64,000 nucleotides of DNA, from contig CAJQIB010000008.1 of assembly GCA_905478325.1 (NCBI GenBank), positions 186,001-250,000 of the forward strand. Reading direction: 5' to 3'. Position 1 is the stretch's first letter. The number at the start of each line of letters is the position of its first letter. A model generated the notes under the pieces. The model was not told the DNA's origin. It did not search any database and saw only the letters and a program-made list of their open reading frames with translations. This document shows positions 51,339 to 61,900 of the stretch, piece after piece. The stretch comes from an uncultured Flavobacteriales bacterium (GTDB lineage Bacteria > Bacteroidota > Bacteroidia > Flavobacteriales_D > Sanyastnellaceae). A program made the translations under genes and the position numbers.

Positions 51339-52466
51339 TTAGGTCGTCTTCCGCAGCAAGATGTTGACTTGTACACTCAAATCGAGAAAGACCAATCGGC
51401 CGTTGACATTTCCAGCCACATCCCCGTGTGCTTTTTCGAGCAAAGCTTGCAATGGAATCACGTTATCATGGTGAATAAACGGGGCAAATTTCTCTGCAAA
51501 GTTGCGCTCCTCAGCCGTCAAGCGAACCAATTCCATGGCGCCATAATTGCCCACAATGCACTGCCTGACCATGTGCATTGAGTAAATGAAAAAACGCTTC
51601 ATCGCCTCCCTCCCTAATTTGGAAACCTCCTCTGCTAATTCAACAATAACAGCTGAATCTTGGCCATAACATGCCCGCATCCAACGCACAAACAAGCCAT
51701 GGTCAGTCCCCGAGCCCTCACTCTGTTGCAATCGCAATGCCGCAGCGACATTGCCGTCTACGACTTGTGCCCATTGTGAAGCCATCGACGCTTCGACATC
51801 GAATCTTTCGGTTAAAGCCGACGCCGCTTCTCCATCCGACAAACGCGGGACGCGAATCGTCTGAACACGCGATCGAATGGTTGCTAATAACGCGTCAAAA
51901 TGCTCACTCACAAACAACATTACGGTGCGATCGGTTGGCTCCTCTATGAGCTTGAGCATTTTATTCGCCGTGTCCACACGCATGGTTTCTGGCAACCAAC
52001 AAATCAAAACTTTCCAGCCTCCTTGAAAGGATTTCAGCCCCAATTTCCGATTGATTTCCATGGCCTCATGAACACTGATAAACAGTTGCTTCTTATCAGC
52101 TCCGATGGCGTCAAGCCATTCTGCTTGTCCAAAATAAGGCCCCGCTAACATGCGCAGTCGCCATGCCGATTGAAAAGGCAGTGATGTCGCATGCTCTCCA
52201 CCATCCTTTTTGAAAAAAGGAAAGGACCAATGCAAATCGGGATGTTGCAACGAATCATACGAGCGACACGATGAGCACTCACCACACGAATCAAGATCTG
52301 TCCGGTCGTTGCAGTGCAAGTATCTTGCATAGGCCAGCGCCAGTGCGAGCGTTCCAGAGCCCTCTGGGCCATCAAATAACTGCGCATGAGCAACCCGATT
52401 GGATTGAACTCCATTCCGCAAGCGCTCCCCTATTTCTTTGTGACCGATGACCTCTGAAAAACGCAT
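51339..52466 (-). CDS. holB: DNA polymerase III delta' subunit
   Basis: A clamp-loader subunit, 375 residues. The N-terminal AAA+ fold begins FSEVIGHKEIGERLRNGV with a degenerate P-loop FDGPEGSGTLALALAYA, so it likely does not hydrolyse ATP. The zinc-binding cluster CNDRTDLDSCGECSSC is present. ANKMLKLIEEPTDRTVMLFVSE and IRSRVQTIRVPRL are the delta'/gamma blocks, followed by a helical collar domain. The neighbours ricT and gldH match the usual order of the phylum. The haem-type TonB receptor gene lies 23 bases upstream. Confidence 0.92.
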   Translation of the reverse strand: MRFSEVIGHKEIGERLRNGVQSNRVAHAQLFDGPEGSGTLALALAYARYLHCNDRTDLDSCGECSSCRSYDSLQHPDLHWSFPFFKKDGGEHATSLPFQSAWRLRMLAGPYFGQAEWLDAIGADKKQLFISVHEAMEINRKLGLKSFQGGWKVLICWLPETMRVDTANKMLKLIEEPTDRTVMLFVSEHFDALLATIRSRVQTIRVPRLSDGEAASALTERFDVEASMASQWAQVVDGNVAAALRLQQSEGSGTDHGLFVRWMRACYGQDSAVIVELAEEVSKLGREAMKRFFIYSMHMVRQCIVGNYGAMELVRLTAEERNFAEKFAPFIHHDNVIPLQALLEKAHGDVAGNVNGRLVFLDLSVQVNILLRKTT

Positions 52467-52489
52467 TTCACGAAGGTAACGATTGCCTT

Positions 52490-55051
52490 TTAGAACGAAG
52501 CATGAAGTGACGCGTAGAAGCCACGACCTGCAGCACTGATTCCACTTGCAAATACACGGTAATGCATGTCCAAAGCATTGCGCACACCCAAACGTAAACT
52601 CAAAGAAGGATGCACCTGAATCTCACTTTCGACATTGAGTGTCCACCAAGATGGCGACCCCGATGGCAACATCAAATCCAAGTTGTCCGTTGCGAAGTCT
52701 CCAAATTGATCGCTGGGCTTTTGAGCACTGAATAACACATATCCCTCCACAGTCCACCACCGGTGCTCGTAATCCACGGCCACCCTACCAAACAAGGGTG
52801 GGATATGGGCCATGGGGCGTGTGGTTGATTCTCCTTTTGCGACTTGTCTACCACGCGTCCAGTTGACTGCACCTTGAAAGCCGCACTTTTCCGTGATCTG
52901 TGCATTGACCTCTAAACGGCTCCCCAAAATGGTTGCTTGGTCTGCATTGACATGCGTTTGAACCTCTGCTGAATCTCCATCAATCAAAAACATGGAAGCT
53001 CCATCAAGCAATGCGTTTTGCGGAACAATGGCATGATCCAAAAAACTAGCAAAAGCCGTCCATGTGCACGATAAGACATTCCGACTCTGGAAGTCCCATG
53101 TGACACCTTGCTCCAAACTTGTGAGGTATTCCGGTCGCAACGCGTCATTGGGAATCAACACAAACCCCCCTTTCTCACGGACTTTGCCAACATCGTCAAT
53201 GTTGGGGTGTCTAAACCCTGTGGACAATGACGTCATCGCAGACCAGGACCCCATGCTTTTCCAATGTCCCGAAAGCCCGCCTGTCAATGCGCCGTTGTTC
53301 ATGTTCAATTTGTTGAACGGAAGCGTGTAACTCGCATTCGAATTGAACCGTGCATTGAGCTGTGACTGACTCCAGCGCACCCCTGCGGCAAGTCGATGTT
53401 GTCTCCATGGCCATTGGGCTGTAGCGAAAACACCTTGCGTGAGTAATCCGCTGCCCCCATTGGGGTAACGGGTCATTGCTGCTCGGGTGCTATCCCCATC
53501 CATCACGTGTGTTTGCTGAGCCATAGAGGTGACATCATCCCAGGATGCACTTACGCCGGCTGTTAGATTCAATCCTGAATACCAGCGCTTATTGAACGTG
53601 GTGTACCCGTTTAGAACTTGGACCGTTTCTGTTTGTGTCTCACGCCATTCCTCGCCAAACCGACGTTTGATGCGTGACTCCTCGATGCGCTGAACCGCAA
53701 CCTGCGTTTCCCATTGCACATTCCAACGGTACAATTGACGTGAAAATTTAGCGGAGCCCAATGCCCGATTTTGAGGACCGTAATTCCACTCTGCCCATTT
53801 CAATTGGCCATTGCTCGAATCTCCCGAAACATCGTACCGTGGGACATTGGAACTCGTGCTGTATTGAAAATTCAAATCAATCACGCCCGGCCCGGCCTGA
53901 ATTCGGAATTTCTGAAGCCAGTCGGTTTGGTGGTACCCTGAGCCCATTTGGATTTCCGGTGAACCATTGACCAGAACCGTATCGACTCCATCGATCCTCG
54001 CAACATATAGGGAGTCCAATCCCCAATGCGAATCACCGTGCTGTCTCCACGTGCCCATGCGCAAATCTCCATATCCCGCTCGGCTCACGCTCGTTAAACT
54101 AGCCCATCCTGGACGCGAAATTTCGAAGTCAAGATGCCCCGACCCACTGGTATTGGGTGTGCGATAAGCCGCGGAACTGCGCACACTGAAATTCTTCACT
54201 CCCAATTTGGGAGTCCGGGTATGGTAATGAATGACACCGCCCAACGCATCGCTTCCAAACAAAATGCTGTTTGGGCCGAGCAATACATCTGTTCGCTCCA
54301 GCACTTGGGGGTCAATGGTGATGGCATTCTGCAAATGACCGCTCCGGTAGATCGCGTTGTTCATGCGAACACCGTCCACGACAAGCAAGATCCGGTTGGC
54401 TTCAAATCCCCTTAAAATAGGAGAACCGCCTCCCTGTTGACTTTGCTGAACCAAAACGGCCCCCGTTGACCAAAGCAACTCTGCCGCTGTCTGCGGAACT
54501 TCCAAAGGAGCGACGGACTGCGAAAGGGGGGCAATTTTATTGACCTGCATGGACAAGGACGAGGATTGAACATCTCCCAAACCTTGACTCACCACTTCAG
54601 CCGTTTGCAAATTGACCAAGTCCTCTACCATTCTAACCTTAGCAGGAACAGGGTCACCGGGATAAACAACCATATCCATGAAGCCAACACTCCGAAAAAC
54701 GAGCGTATCGGTCGACTGAGATCGAGAAATCGTAGCCTTTCCCCTCACATCCGTGAGTACACTTTCCCCTGAGTTTTTATTGAAAACAACGGTGAACGGG
54801 ATGGGGGTTATTCCATCAGAACCGACCGTTCTAATCTGATTCGCGGTCTGCAAAGCACCGCGATTTACAGCCGGGGCTGCATTCAACGTGGCATCCAAAG
54901 CACGGATTGATTGTGATTCCTTTTGTTTCACATTCGTCGCACTGGAATCTGTTTGGCCCCAAGTTGAGCCTACCACCGTCAAAAGAAGGGTGGTCGTCCC
55001 AAACAATGCGCGAGCATTGAATTTTAAAGCCGAACCGATTAAAGTGCACAT
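52490..55051 (-). CDS. TonB-dependent receptor, haem/haemoglobin type
   Basis: Outer-membrane receptor, 853 residues from ATG 55051; the earlier in-frame start would overlap recO. Signal peptide at about 1-33. A short CarboxypepD-like domain (about 70-150) precedes the plug, whose sequence SPILRGFEANRILLVVDGVRMNNAIYR (in parts) is that of the haemoglobin/transferrin receptor group. In the barrel, GFRHPNIDD and PNDALRPEYLTSLEQG correspond to the FRAP and NPNL boxes of haem receptors. It ends in phenylalanine (YASLHASF). Haem or a related iron source is likely but unproven. It sits between recO and holB. Confidence 0.88.
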   Translation of the reverse strand: MCTLIGSALKFNARALFGTTTLLLTVVGSTWGQTDSSATNVKQKESQSIRALDATLNAAPAVNRGALQTANQIRTVGSDGITPIPFTVVFNKNSGESVLTDVRGKATISRSQSTDTLVFRSVGFMDMVVYPGDPVPAKVRMVEDLVNLQTAEVVSQGLGDVQSSSLSMQVNKIAPLSQSVAPLEVPQTAAELLWSTGAVLVQQSQQGGGSPILRGFEANRILLVVDGVRMNNAIYRSGHLQNAITIDPQVLERTDVLLGPNSILFGSDALGGVIHYHTRTPKLGVKNFSVRSSAAYRTPNTSGSGHLDFEISRPGWASLTSVSRAGYGDLRMGTWRQHGDSHWGLDSLYVARIDGVDTVLVNGSPEIQMGSGYHQTDWLQKFRIQAGPGVIDLNFQYSTSSNVPRYDVSGDSSNGQLKWAEWNYGPQNRALGSAKFSRQLYRWNVQWETQVAVQRIEESRIKRRFGEEWRETQTETVQVLNGYTTFNKRWYSGLNLTAGVSASWDDVTSMAQQTHVMDGDSTRAAMTRYPNGGSGLLTQGVFATAQWPWRQHRLAAGVRWSQSQLNARFNSNASYTLPFNKLNMNNGALTGGLSGHWKSMGSWSAMTSLSTGFRHPNIDDVGKVREKGGFVLIPNDALRPEYLTSLEQGVTWDFQSRNVLSCTWTAFASFLDHAIVPQNALLDGASMFLIDGDSAEVQTHVNADQATILGSRLEVNAQITEKCGFQGAVNWTRGRQVAKGESTTRPMAHIPPLFGRVAVDYEHRWWTVEGYVLFSAQKPSDQFGDFATDNLDLMLPSGSPSWWTLNVESEIQVHPSLSLRLGVRNALDMHYRVFASGISAAGRGFYASLHASF

Positions 55052-55091
55052 GGCCAAGCGGTAAGCAACAATTGGGCCATTTTGCAGAAGC

Positions 55092-55823
55092 TTAAGAAGA
55101 GAATATGGATTCCAAAACATCGTAACTCTGAATGGTCTTAGGGCCACTCAAGTGGTGTTGCAAATATCGTACTTGGCCCAACACCAATCGACGTCTTTCT
55201 GAAATACTCAGCTTCGGTGAAGCATCCAATGCTGCTTGTGGCATCGTCCAATGCACAAACCAGGTTGCCAGCTCAGAGCCCAAATGATCCTCGTCTTCAA
55301 ATACCCCATCCATCCATTCTCCCGTCTGTAAGTCCAAGCCTCTCCCTACTCGGTTTTCTGGCGTTGGGGCCAACCCCAATAGGCTGATCAATTGACCCAA
55401 AAAGTGGACATGTATCCAACCCGTTTGAGGCATGTCCTCCAACTGTGTCAAGGTGTCCCAAAACAGGTCAAAAACTTCGGGGTGTGCCGATTCCTCGGGC
55501 AACGTTTTGAGCACTACCTCCGAAAGAAAAAAAGCGACCGAGCTTCGTCGCACCTCTGAAATCAACTTTTCAAACATCACAACCCGGTTGACTTCATGAA
55601 AACGAAAGAGCCCTTCAGAGCCTTTTCGCTTTAAACCAGTGACTTCCAAAAGAGCGCCGGGGTGCCACAGTCCGGCCTGGCGTTTTTTGCCCGTTCCCAA
55701 TCGAACCCACAATGGAACCACTCCCAACTCACGACTCAAGACGCGAATGACCCGCGTTTGATCACCATGCGCCTTTGATGACAACACAATAACACGGTCT
55801 TGGTCAATTGAAATGGAACCCAT
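55092..55823 (-). CDS. recO: DNA repair protein RecO
   Basis: Recombination mediator that loads RecA with RecR, 243 residues. The N-terminal OB fold reads VIVLSSKAHGDQTRVIRVLSRELGVVPLWVR. The helical part has VAFFLSEVVLKTLPEESAHPEVFDLF and a long C-terminal helix. No zinc-finger cysteines are present, as in E. coli. It is divergent from ispG across 95 bases. The downstream TonB gene begins 40 bases after its stop. Confidence 0.9.
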   Translation of the reverse strand: MGSISIDQDRVIVLSSKAHGDQTRVIRVLSRELGVVPLWVRLGTGKKRQAGLWHPGALLEVTGLKRKGSEGLFRFHEVNRVVMFEKLISEVRRSSVAFFLSEVVLKTLPEESAHPEVFDLFWDTLTQLEDMPQTGWIHVHFLGQLISLLGLAPTPENRVGRGLDLQTGEWMDGVFEDEDHLGSELATWFVHWTMPQAALDASPKLSISERRRLVLGQVRYLQHHLSGPKTIQSYDVLESIFSS

Positions 55824-55918
55824 GATGGAAAGTTAGGGGCCAGCGGACGCAAACGGATGCCCTCGAGTCAACAAACCAACCCCCTGAGGAGTTAATTTAG
55901 CACCCTCAGCTCTCGTCC

Positions 55919-57874
55919 ATGGAAAACAGCATGCATTCACCAGAAAAATCAGATTTCGGTGCGGATCTCTTCAGCTACCGCCGGAGGACATCGCGTGAAG
56001 TCAAGATCGGGTCATTGACCCTTGGAGGAGATGCTCCTATTCGAATTCAATCCATGACCACAGCGGATACGCTGGATGTGGAATTGACAGTTGCTGAAAG
56101 TGTGCGCATGATCGAGGCCGGTTGCGAGCTCGTGCGCATCACCGCTCCTTCCAAAAAAGAGGCGGAGGCACTGAACGAGATTGCGAATAGATTGCGTGCA
56201 TTGGGGCACGATGTGCCTCTGGTTGCAGACATTCACTTCACACCCAACGCCGCGGAAGTTGCCGCCGATTATGTGGAGAAGATTCGAGTGAATCCAGGCA
56301 ACTACGCCGACAAAAAGAAATTCGAAGAACTCACATACTCCGATGCAACGTATGCGGATGAGTTGAAACGCATCGAATCCCGATTTACTCCGCTCGTGCT
56401 CAAATGCAAGAACCTCGGTCGGGCAATGCGCATTGGTACAAATCACGGATCGCTGTCTGACCGCATCCTGGGTCGTTACGGCGACACACCGATGGGCATG
56501 GTTGAAAGTGCTATGGAGTTCTTGCGGATCTGCCGCCAGCATGATTACCACGATGTGGTCATTTCGATGAAGGCCTCCAATCCGCAAGTGATGGTGCAAG
56601 CCTATCGGCTGCTGGTATCTCACATGGACCAGGAAGGCATGGATTATCCATTGCACTTGGGAGTGACGGAAGCGGGAGATGGGGAAGACGGTCGCATCAA
56701 AAGCGCTGTGGGCATTGGGACGTTGTTGGAAGATGGCTTGGGCGATACCGTCCGGGTTTCGCTCACAGAAGCTCCCGAAGCTGAAATGCCCGTCGCACGA
56801 AAGCTGGTTGAACGCTACCACGGGCGTAAGGACCTCGAAGACATTCCTTCCGTACCGCTCAGTTTTGACCCCTTTTCTTACCAACGCAGAACCACACGTG
56901 AAGTCGCCAACATCGGACATCGTCACGTGCCTGTTGTGGTCCATGATCTGAGCAATCAGCCTATCACCCCCGCCAGATTGTTTGGATGTGGTTACCGGTA
57001 TTCTGTTCCATTGGACAAATGGAACCTGGATGATTTTGCTTGCGATTTTATTTTTGCCGGTGATGAAACCGTTGATTTTGAGCTACCGGGAACACTCGGT
57101 GTGATTCAAAATGCCGAAGCTTTTACTGGAGGAACGCGTCACTTCCCATTGTGGGATGCGCATGCCTGGTCGGCAATACCATCCACTGCAGGAATTGAAG
57201 CCGCCATTCACTTTGTGAAAGTTGAGCGGAGCCACCTGACGGATGCCTTCCTTGAATGGGTGAATTCTCAAAACAACGTCGTCTTGGTGCTGACGACATC
57301 GCACGCCCATGCGATGGCTTCTTTGCGCGCCATGTGCATGCGATTGGACGAGGTTCAATGCACCGTTCCCGTGATATTTCATCGCCATCCCGAGGTGACA
57401 GAACCCGAAACCTACCAGTTGCATGCTGCCACGGATTTCGGGGGGCCGCTTTTGGACGGATTTGGAGATGGGGTTTGGTTGGGCGGCACAGTCGTTCCGT
57501 TGCAATGGCGAAATTCCACAGCATTCGGAATTCTTCAAGCCACACGAACACGGATTTCGAAAACGGAATACATCAGCTGTCCCAGTTGTGGAAGGACGCT
57601 ATTTGACCTTCAGGAGACCACGGCTAAAATTCGGGAAGTCACCTCACATTTGAAGGGAGTGAAGATTGGCATCATGGGGTGCATCGTCAATGGTCCGGGA
57701 GAAATGGCCGATGCCGATTACGGCTATGTTGGCACCGGGCCAGGCAAGATTACCTTGTACAAGGAAAAGGAAGTGATTCAGCGAAATGTACCCGAGGCGG
57801 AGGCTGTTGATGCCTTGGTCGAATTGATTCGAGAGCACGGTGATTGGGTCGAGCCCGTGATGGCTTCACATTAA
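55919..57874 (+). CDS. ispG: (E)-4-hydroxy-3-methylbut-2-enyl-diphosphate synthase, long three-domain type
   Basis: The penultimate MEP-pathway step, converting MEcPP to HMBPP, an iron-sulfur enzyme. The 651 residues are the long form with an extra middle domain. The TIM barrel (about 20-310) has RIQSMTTADTLD, the VADIHF and RVNPGN(Y) blocks and VISMKASNPQVMVQAY. The inserted domain is at about 315-540. The 4Fe-4S domain has CPSCGRTLFD and MGCIVNGPGEMADADYGYVG. A repeat is visible: FSYRRRTSREVKIG (18-31) and FSYQRRTTREVANIG (319-333). Its stop shares TTAA with the convergent lspA. Confidence 0.96.
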   Translation: MENSMHSPEKSDFGADLFSYRRRTSREVKIGSLTLGGDAPIRIQSMTTADTLDVELTVAESVRMIEAGCELVRITAPSKKEAEALNEIANRLRALGHDVPLVADIHFTPNAAEVAADYVEKIRVNPGNYADKKKFEELTYSDATYADELKRIESRFTPLVLKCKNLGRAMRIGTNHGSLSDRILGRYGDTPMGMVESAMEFLRICRQHDYHDVVISMKASNPQVMVQAYRLLVSHMDQEGMDYPLHLGVTEAGDGEDGRIKSAVGIGTLLEDGLGDTVRVSLTEAPEAEMPVARKLVERYHGRKDLEDIPSVPLSFDPFSYQRRTTREVANIGHRHVPVVVHDLSNQPITPARLFGCGYRYSVPLDKWNLDDFACDFIFAGDETVDFELPGTLGVIQNAEAFTGGTRHFPLWDAHAWSAIPSTAGIEAAIHFVKVERSHLTDAFLEWVNSQNNVVLVLTTSHAHAMASLRAMCMRLDEVQCTVPVIFHRHPEVTEPETYQLHAATDFGGPLLDGFGDGVWLGGTVVPLQWRNSTAFGILQATRTRISKTEYISCPSCGRTLFDLQETTAKIREVTSHLKGVKIGIMGCIVNGPGEMADADYGYVGTGPGKITLYKEKEVIQRNVPEAEAVDALVELIREHGDWVEPVMASH

Positions 57875-58533
57875 GCCTCCCCTTCCTCAGACGAGGTCGC
57901 CGACTCAGAGATTTCCTTTTCTACAGGTTCGGCAAAAAACCGCCGCTGTGAAATCAACAGCGTGATCACGCCAATCGATATCGCTGCATCCGCTAAATTC
58001 CAGATCGGCGGGAATATCTCATAAGAACGCATGCCATCAATCGGCCACCACGAAGGCCACCGCGCCGTGAAATGGAACATGTCTACCACATTGCCCATTA
58101 GAATGGGAGCATACCCCCCTCCTTCACCTAAAAATTCCGCAATCAACCCCCATGAGCTGCGTGAAAACAAAGCACCATACACTGCACTGTCAATGATGTT
58201 CCCAATGGCCCCCGCCCAAATGAATGAAATGCATGCCAACAATCCCAAGTGCGCTCCATCTTTCAGCAAACGCTTTAAATAGAAGCCCAGCCCGACAGCC
58301 GCTACCAGTCGAAACGAGGTTAAAAGTAACTTTCCTGCCATGCCTGGGAGTGCCCACCCAAATGCCATACCTTCATTTTCAATGAATTGCAATTCAATCA
58401 ACCCTGGAATTAAATCCCGTTGTTGACCAATCGAAAAAGACAGTTTAATCCAAATCTTGAGCACCTGGTCCGCCACCAACACCGGCAACACGATGGCTAG
58501 AAACCATCCTCCCAATGATTGAATGCGTCTCAA
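57871..58533 (-). CDS. lspA: Lipoprotein signal peptidase
   Basis: Inner-membrane aspartyl protease removing the signal of prolipoproteins (such as GldH and the two other lipoproteins here). The 220 residues are longer than the E. coli form because of an inserted loop and an acidic tail. There are four helices. Catalytic aspartates are in GNVVDMFHF and WNLADAAIS; the other conserved blocks are VADQVLKIWIK, FIENEGMAFG and GAIGNIIDS. The stop codon shares the palindrome TTAA with ispG (4-base tail-to-tail overlap). The DksA-like gene precedes it by 3 bases. Confidence 0.95.
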   Translation of the reverse strand: MRRIQSLGGWFLAIVLPVLVADQVLKIWIKLSFSIGQQRDLIPGLIELQFIENEGMAFGWALPGMAGKLLLTSFRLVAAVGLGFYLKRLLKDGAHLGLLACISFIWAGAIGNIIDSAVYGALFSRSSWGLIAEFLGEGGGYAPILMGNVVDMFHFTARWPSWWPIDGMRSYEIFPPIWNLADAAISIGVITLLISQRRFFAEPVEKEISESATSSEEGEA

Positions 58534-58536
58534 GGG

Positions 58537-58908
58537 TTACTGCTGGTTCTTGGCTTCGATGGACATCGTAGCGTGAGGGACCAAACGCAAACGTGCTTTA
58601 GGAATCAACTTCCCTGTGACCCGACAAAGGCCGTAGGTCTTGTTCTTGATTCTAAGCTGTGCATTTTCTAGGTTTCGAATGAACTTCTCCTGACGTGATG
58701 CCAATTGAGCAGTTTCTTCCCGGCTCATGGTCTCCGAACCATCCTCCATCATCTTGAATGTTGGTGAGGTGTCATCCGTTGTGTTGTCATCCTGATGCGA
58801 AAGCGCACGTTGAAGCTCCCCGTAATTATCACGTGCAACCTGCAATTTCTCTTGAATCAAAGCCTCAAATTCCTTGAGGTCTTTGTCCGTGTAGCGTGTT
58901 TCTGCCAT
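58537..58908 (-). CDS. TraR/DksA-family protein without zinc cysteines
   Basis: A 123-residue DksA-like protein. The N-terminal coiled coil (about 8-85) contains YTDKDLKEFEALIQEKLQVARDNYGELQRAL, then REETAQLASRQEKFIRNLENAQLRI. The zinc-finger region is reduced to one cysteine (NKTYGLCRVTGKLIPKARLRLVPHAT); the other three of the classic C4 site are missing, as often in Bacteroidota members. In other bacteria such proteins enter the RNA polymerase secondary channel to alter initiation. Whether this one does is unproven. It sits between ileS (7 bases) and lspA (3 bases), a common order. Confidence 0.88.
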   Translation of the reverse strand: MAETRYTDKDLKEFEALIQEKLQVARDNYGELQRALSHQDDNTTDDTSPTFKMMEDGSETMSREETAQLASRQEKFIRNLENAQLRIKNKTYGLCRVTGKLIPKARLRLVPHATMSIEAKNQQ

Positions 58909-58915
58909 GACGGTA

Positions 58916-61900
58916 TTATCTGTTCACTTTTTTCAAGGTCATCCATATCGTCTGACCATCATCTAAAATCACCTCTTCCTTTGAGTCCACTTCACTCCAG
59001 TGAATCTCATCGGCCAACGTCTCGGCCCGAATATAATCCATATTCAATGCAATCGCCTTTTGGATATCGTTTTCCGCCTTCAGCTGCACGACAATGCGGT
59101 CCGTTACTTCCAATCCTGTATCCTTTCGCATGTTTTGAATGCGATTGATCAATTCACGCGCGATTCCTTCAGAACGCAACGATTCATCGAGGACAATGTC
59201 CAATGCCACCGTCACACCTGAAGCACTTGCGACCAGCCAGCCTGGAATATCTTCCGTTGAAATTTCAACATCCGTCAACAACACCTCTGCTGTTCCCAAG
59301 CCATCTGCCGGTTCAACCTCAATGCTTCCCGTCGACTCTAACCGCTCAATTCCATCCGCATCAAGCGCTGAAACTGCAGTTGCCAATGACTTCATCCGCT
59401 TCCCAAATCGAGGCCCCAAGCTTTTAAAATCCGGTTTGATCCGCTTGACGATGGTGACATCCGAGTCGTCTCCATCCCGTAAAATCTGCAATTCCTTGAC
59501 ATTGACTTCGCTCAAAATCAACGATTCGACCGCTTTCAACCTGCGTGCCATGTCGTCGTTCAAAACAGGGACCAAAATCCTTCGTAAAGGCTGACGGACG
59601 CGCAGTTTCTCACGCTTTCGCAGCGATAAAACCTGTGAGGAGAGCTGCTGAGCCAAGGCCATTCGCGCTTCCAATTCCAAGTCAATCCACGCCTCGTGTA
59701 CCTCGGGGAATGAGGTCAAGTGAACAGATTCCGTTTCTGTTGGATTGGCCAATCCCGCATTCAGATCTCGGAATAGACGATCCAAGTAAAACGGTGCAAT
59801 GGGCGATCCTAGAATGGAGACCGTCTTCAAACATTCGACCAACGTTTGGTACGCACTCATCTTATCGGCCGTCAGTTCGCCCTTCCAAAATCGCCGACGT
59901 GACAACCGAACATGCCAGTTGGACAATTCATCAATGGTGAAGGACTGGATGGCCCTTGCAGCCTTTGTTGGCTCGAGGTCCTGGTAAGCTTGGTCGACTT
60001 CAGCGATTAAAGAATGCAACCGAGAAAGCACCCACCGATCAATTTCCGGACGGTCTGCGTGAGCAATTGGTTCCTCCGAGCCGTTGTAGCCGTCGATATT
60101 CGCGTACAGCACCAAGAAATTGTACGTGTTGTGTAACGTTCCAAAGAACTTTCGCTGCACCTCGCCAATCCCATTTTCGTCAAACTTCAAGTTGTCCCAT
60201 GGCTGCGCGTTGGAGATCATATACCAGCGGGTCGCATCCGCTCCGTATTTCTCTAAGGTGACAAATGGATCCACTCCATTGCCCAGTCGTTTGGACATCT
60301 TCAGTCCATTTTTGTCCAACACCAGACCATTGCTCACAACGCTCTTGTACGCCACGGAATCGAACACCATGGTCGCAATGGCATGCAGGGTAAAAAACCA
60401 GCCACGTGTTTGGTCCACGCCCTCTGCAATAAAGTCAGCCGGGAATGCACTTCCCTGATCAATTTTCTCTTTGTTTTCGAACGGATAATGCCACTGCGCA
60501 TACGGCATGGATCCACTGTCAAACCAGACGTCGATCAAATCAGATTCACGGCGCATGGGTCGTCCATCCGCACTCTTTAACACCACCTCATCCACCTTGT
60601 GCTTGTGTAAGTCGAAGACGTCATAGTTCGATTTCGAAAAATCCCCCACCACGAATTCGGTCAATGGATTTCGCTCCATCAAACCAGCGGAAACACTCTC
60701 ATCGCAGCGCGTCTTCAACTCTTCAATCGAGCCAATACACACTTGCTCCAATCCATCCTCCGTGCTCCAAATTGGAATGGGAATCCCCCAAAATCGAGAA
60801 CGACTCAAATTCCAATCGTTCAAATTTTCCAACCATTTTCCGAACCGACCAGAGCCCGTGCTTGCTGGCTTCCAGCGAATGGTTTTATTCAACTCCTGCA
60901 TCCGCTCTTTTGCAGCCGTCGAACGAATGAACCAACTGTCCAACGGATAGTACAAAATCGGTTTGTCTGTTCTCCAACAATGCGGGTAGTTGTGCTCGTA
61001 CTTCTCGACGATAAATGCTTGTCCCCTCTCTTTCAAAAGAATGGCAATTTCAACATCCACCGAACGTTCAGGAGCGGTGCCTTCAGGATAAAACTCTTGT
61101 TTTACATACCGTCCTGCAAAAGGACCAATCCCTTCCCGAATCCGTCCCTGCATGTCCACTAGCGGAACACCGTGTCCCATCCCATCGTCCACCAGCATCG
61201 GTGGAACTCCAGCGGCTTGAGCAACACGTGCATCGTCAGCTCCGAAAGTTGGCGCGGTATGGACGATCCCGGTTCCATCCTCCGTGGTTACAAAGTCCCC
61301 CGGAATAATCTGGAAGGCACCGGCTACGCCGTCCATCGGCTCAGCCCAATCGAACAAAGGTTCATAGCGTTCTCCGCACAAGTCTGCTCCTACGACGTGA
61401 GCCAATACCTCATGTTCTGGAGCATTTTTTCCGCCAAACTGCTTGGAAAGCAATGATTCCGCTAAGACCACCAATCCCTTGGTTTCGGTATACCGATTGG
61501 TGGTGGAAACCAGGACATACATGATCTTCGGACCAACCGTCAACGCCGTATTCGAAGACAATGTCCAAGGAGTCGTGGTCCACGCCAAAAAATCCACTGG
61601 CAACTCCGCCAGCGCTGTCCGTTTTTCTGGTGCAATGTGCTCACGCAACCGAGCCGCTGACTCCGGCAATGCTCTGAATTGGGCCACCACAGTCGTATCC
61701 TTCACATCCTGATATGCGCCGGGTTGATTCAATTCATGTGTGCTCAACCCTGTCCCCGCAGCAGGGCTGTATGGCTGAATGGTATAGCCCTTATACAGCA
61801 GCCCCTTGTCATTCATTTGTTTGATTAACCACCAAACACTTTCAATGTATTTATTCTCATAGGTGACATACGGCGTTTCCATGTCCACCCAATACCCCAT

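Noticed and set aside
56012-56944. Long open frame (310 codons) on the minus strand inside ispG
   Set aside because: It is fully antisense to a well-conserved gene, its protein is histidine- and cysteine-rich with no recognisable motif, and it has no own context.
57871-57874. Shared TTAA stop codons of ispG and lspA
   Set aside because: A neat tail-to-tail overlap but common in compact genomes; no functional meaning inferred.
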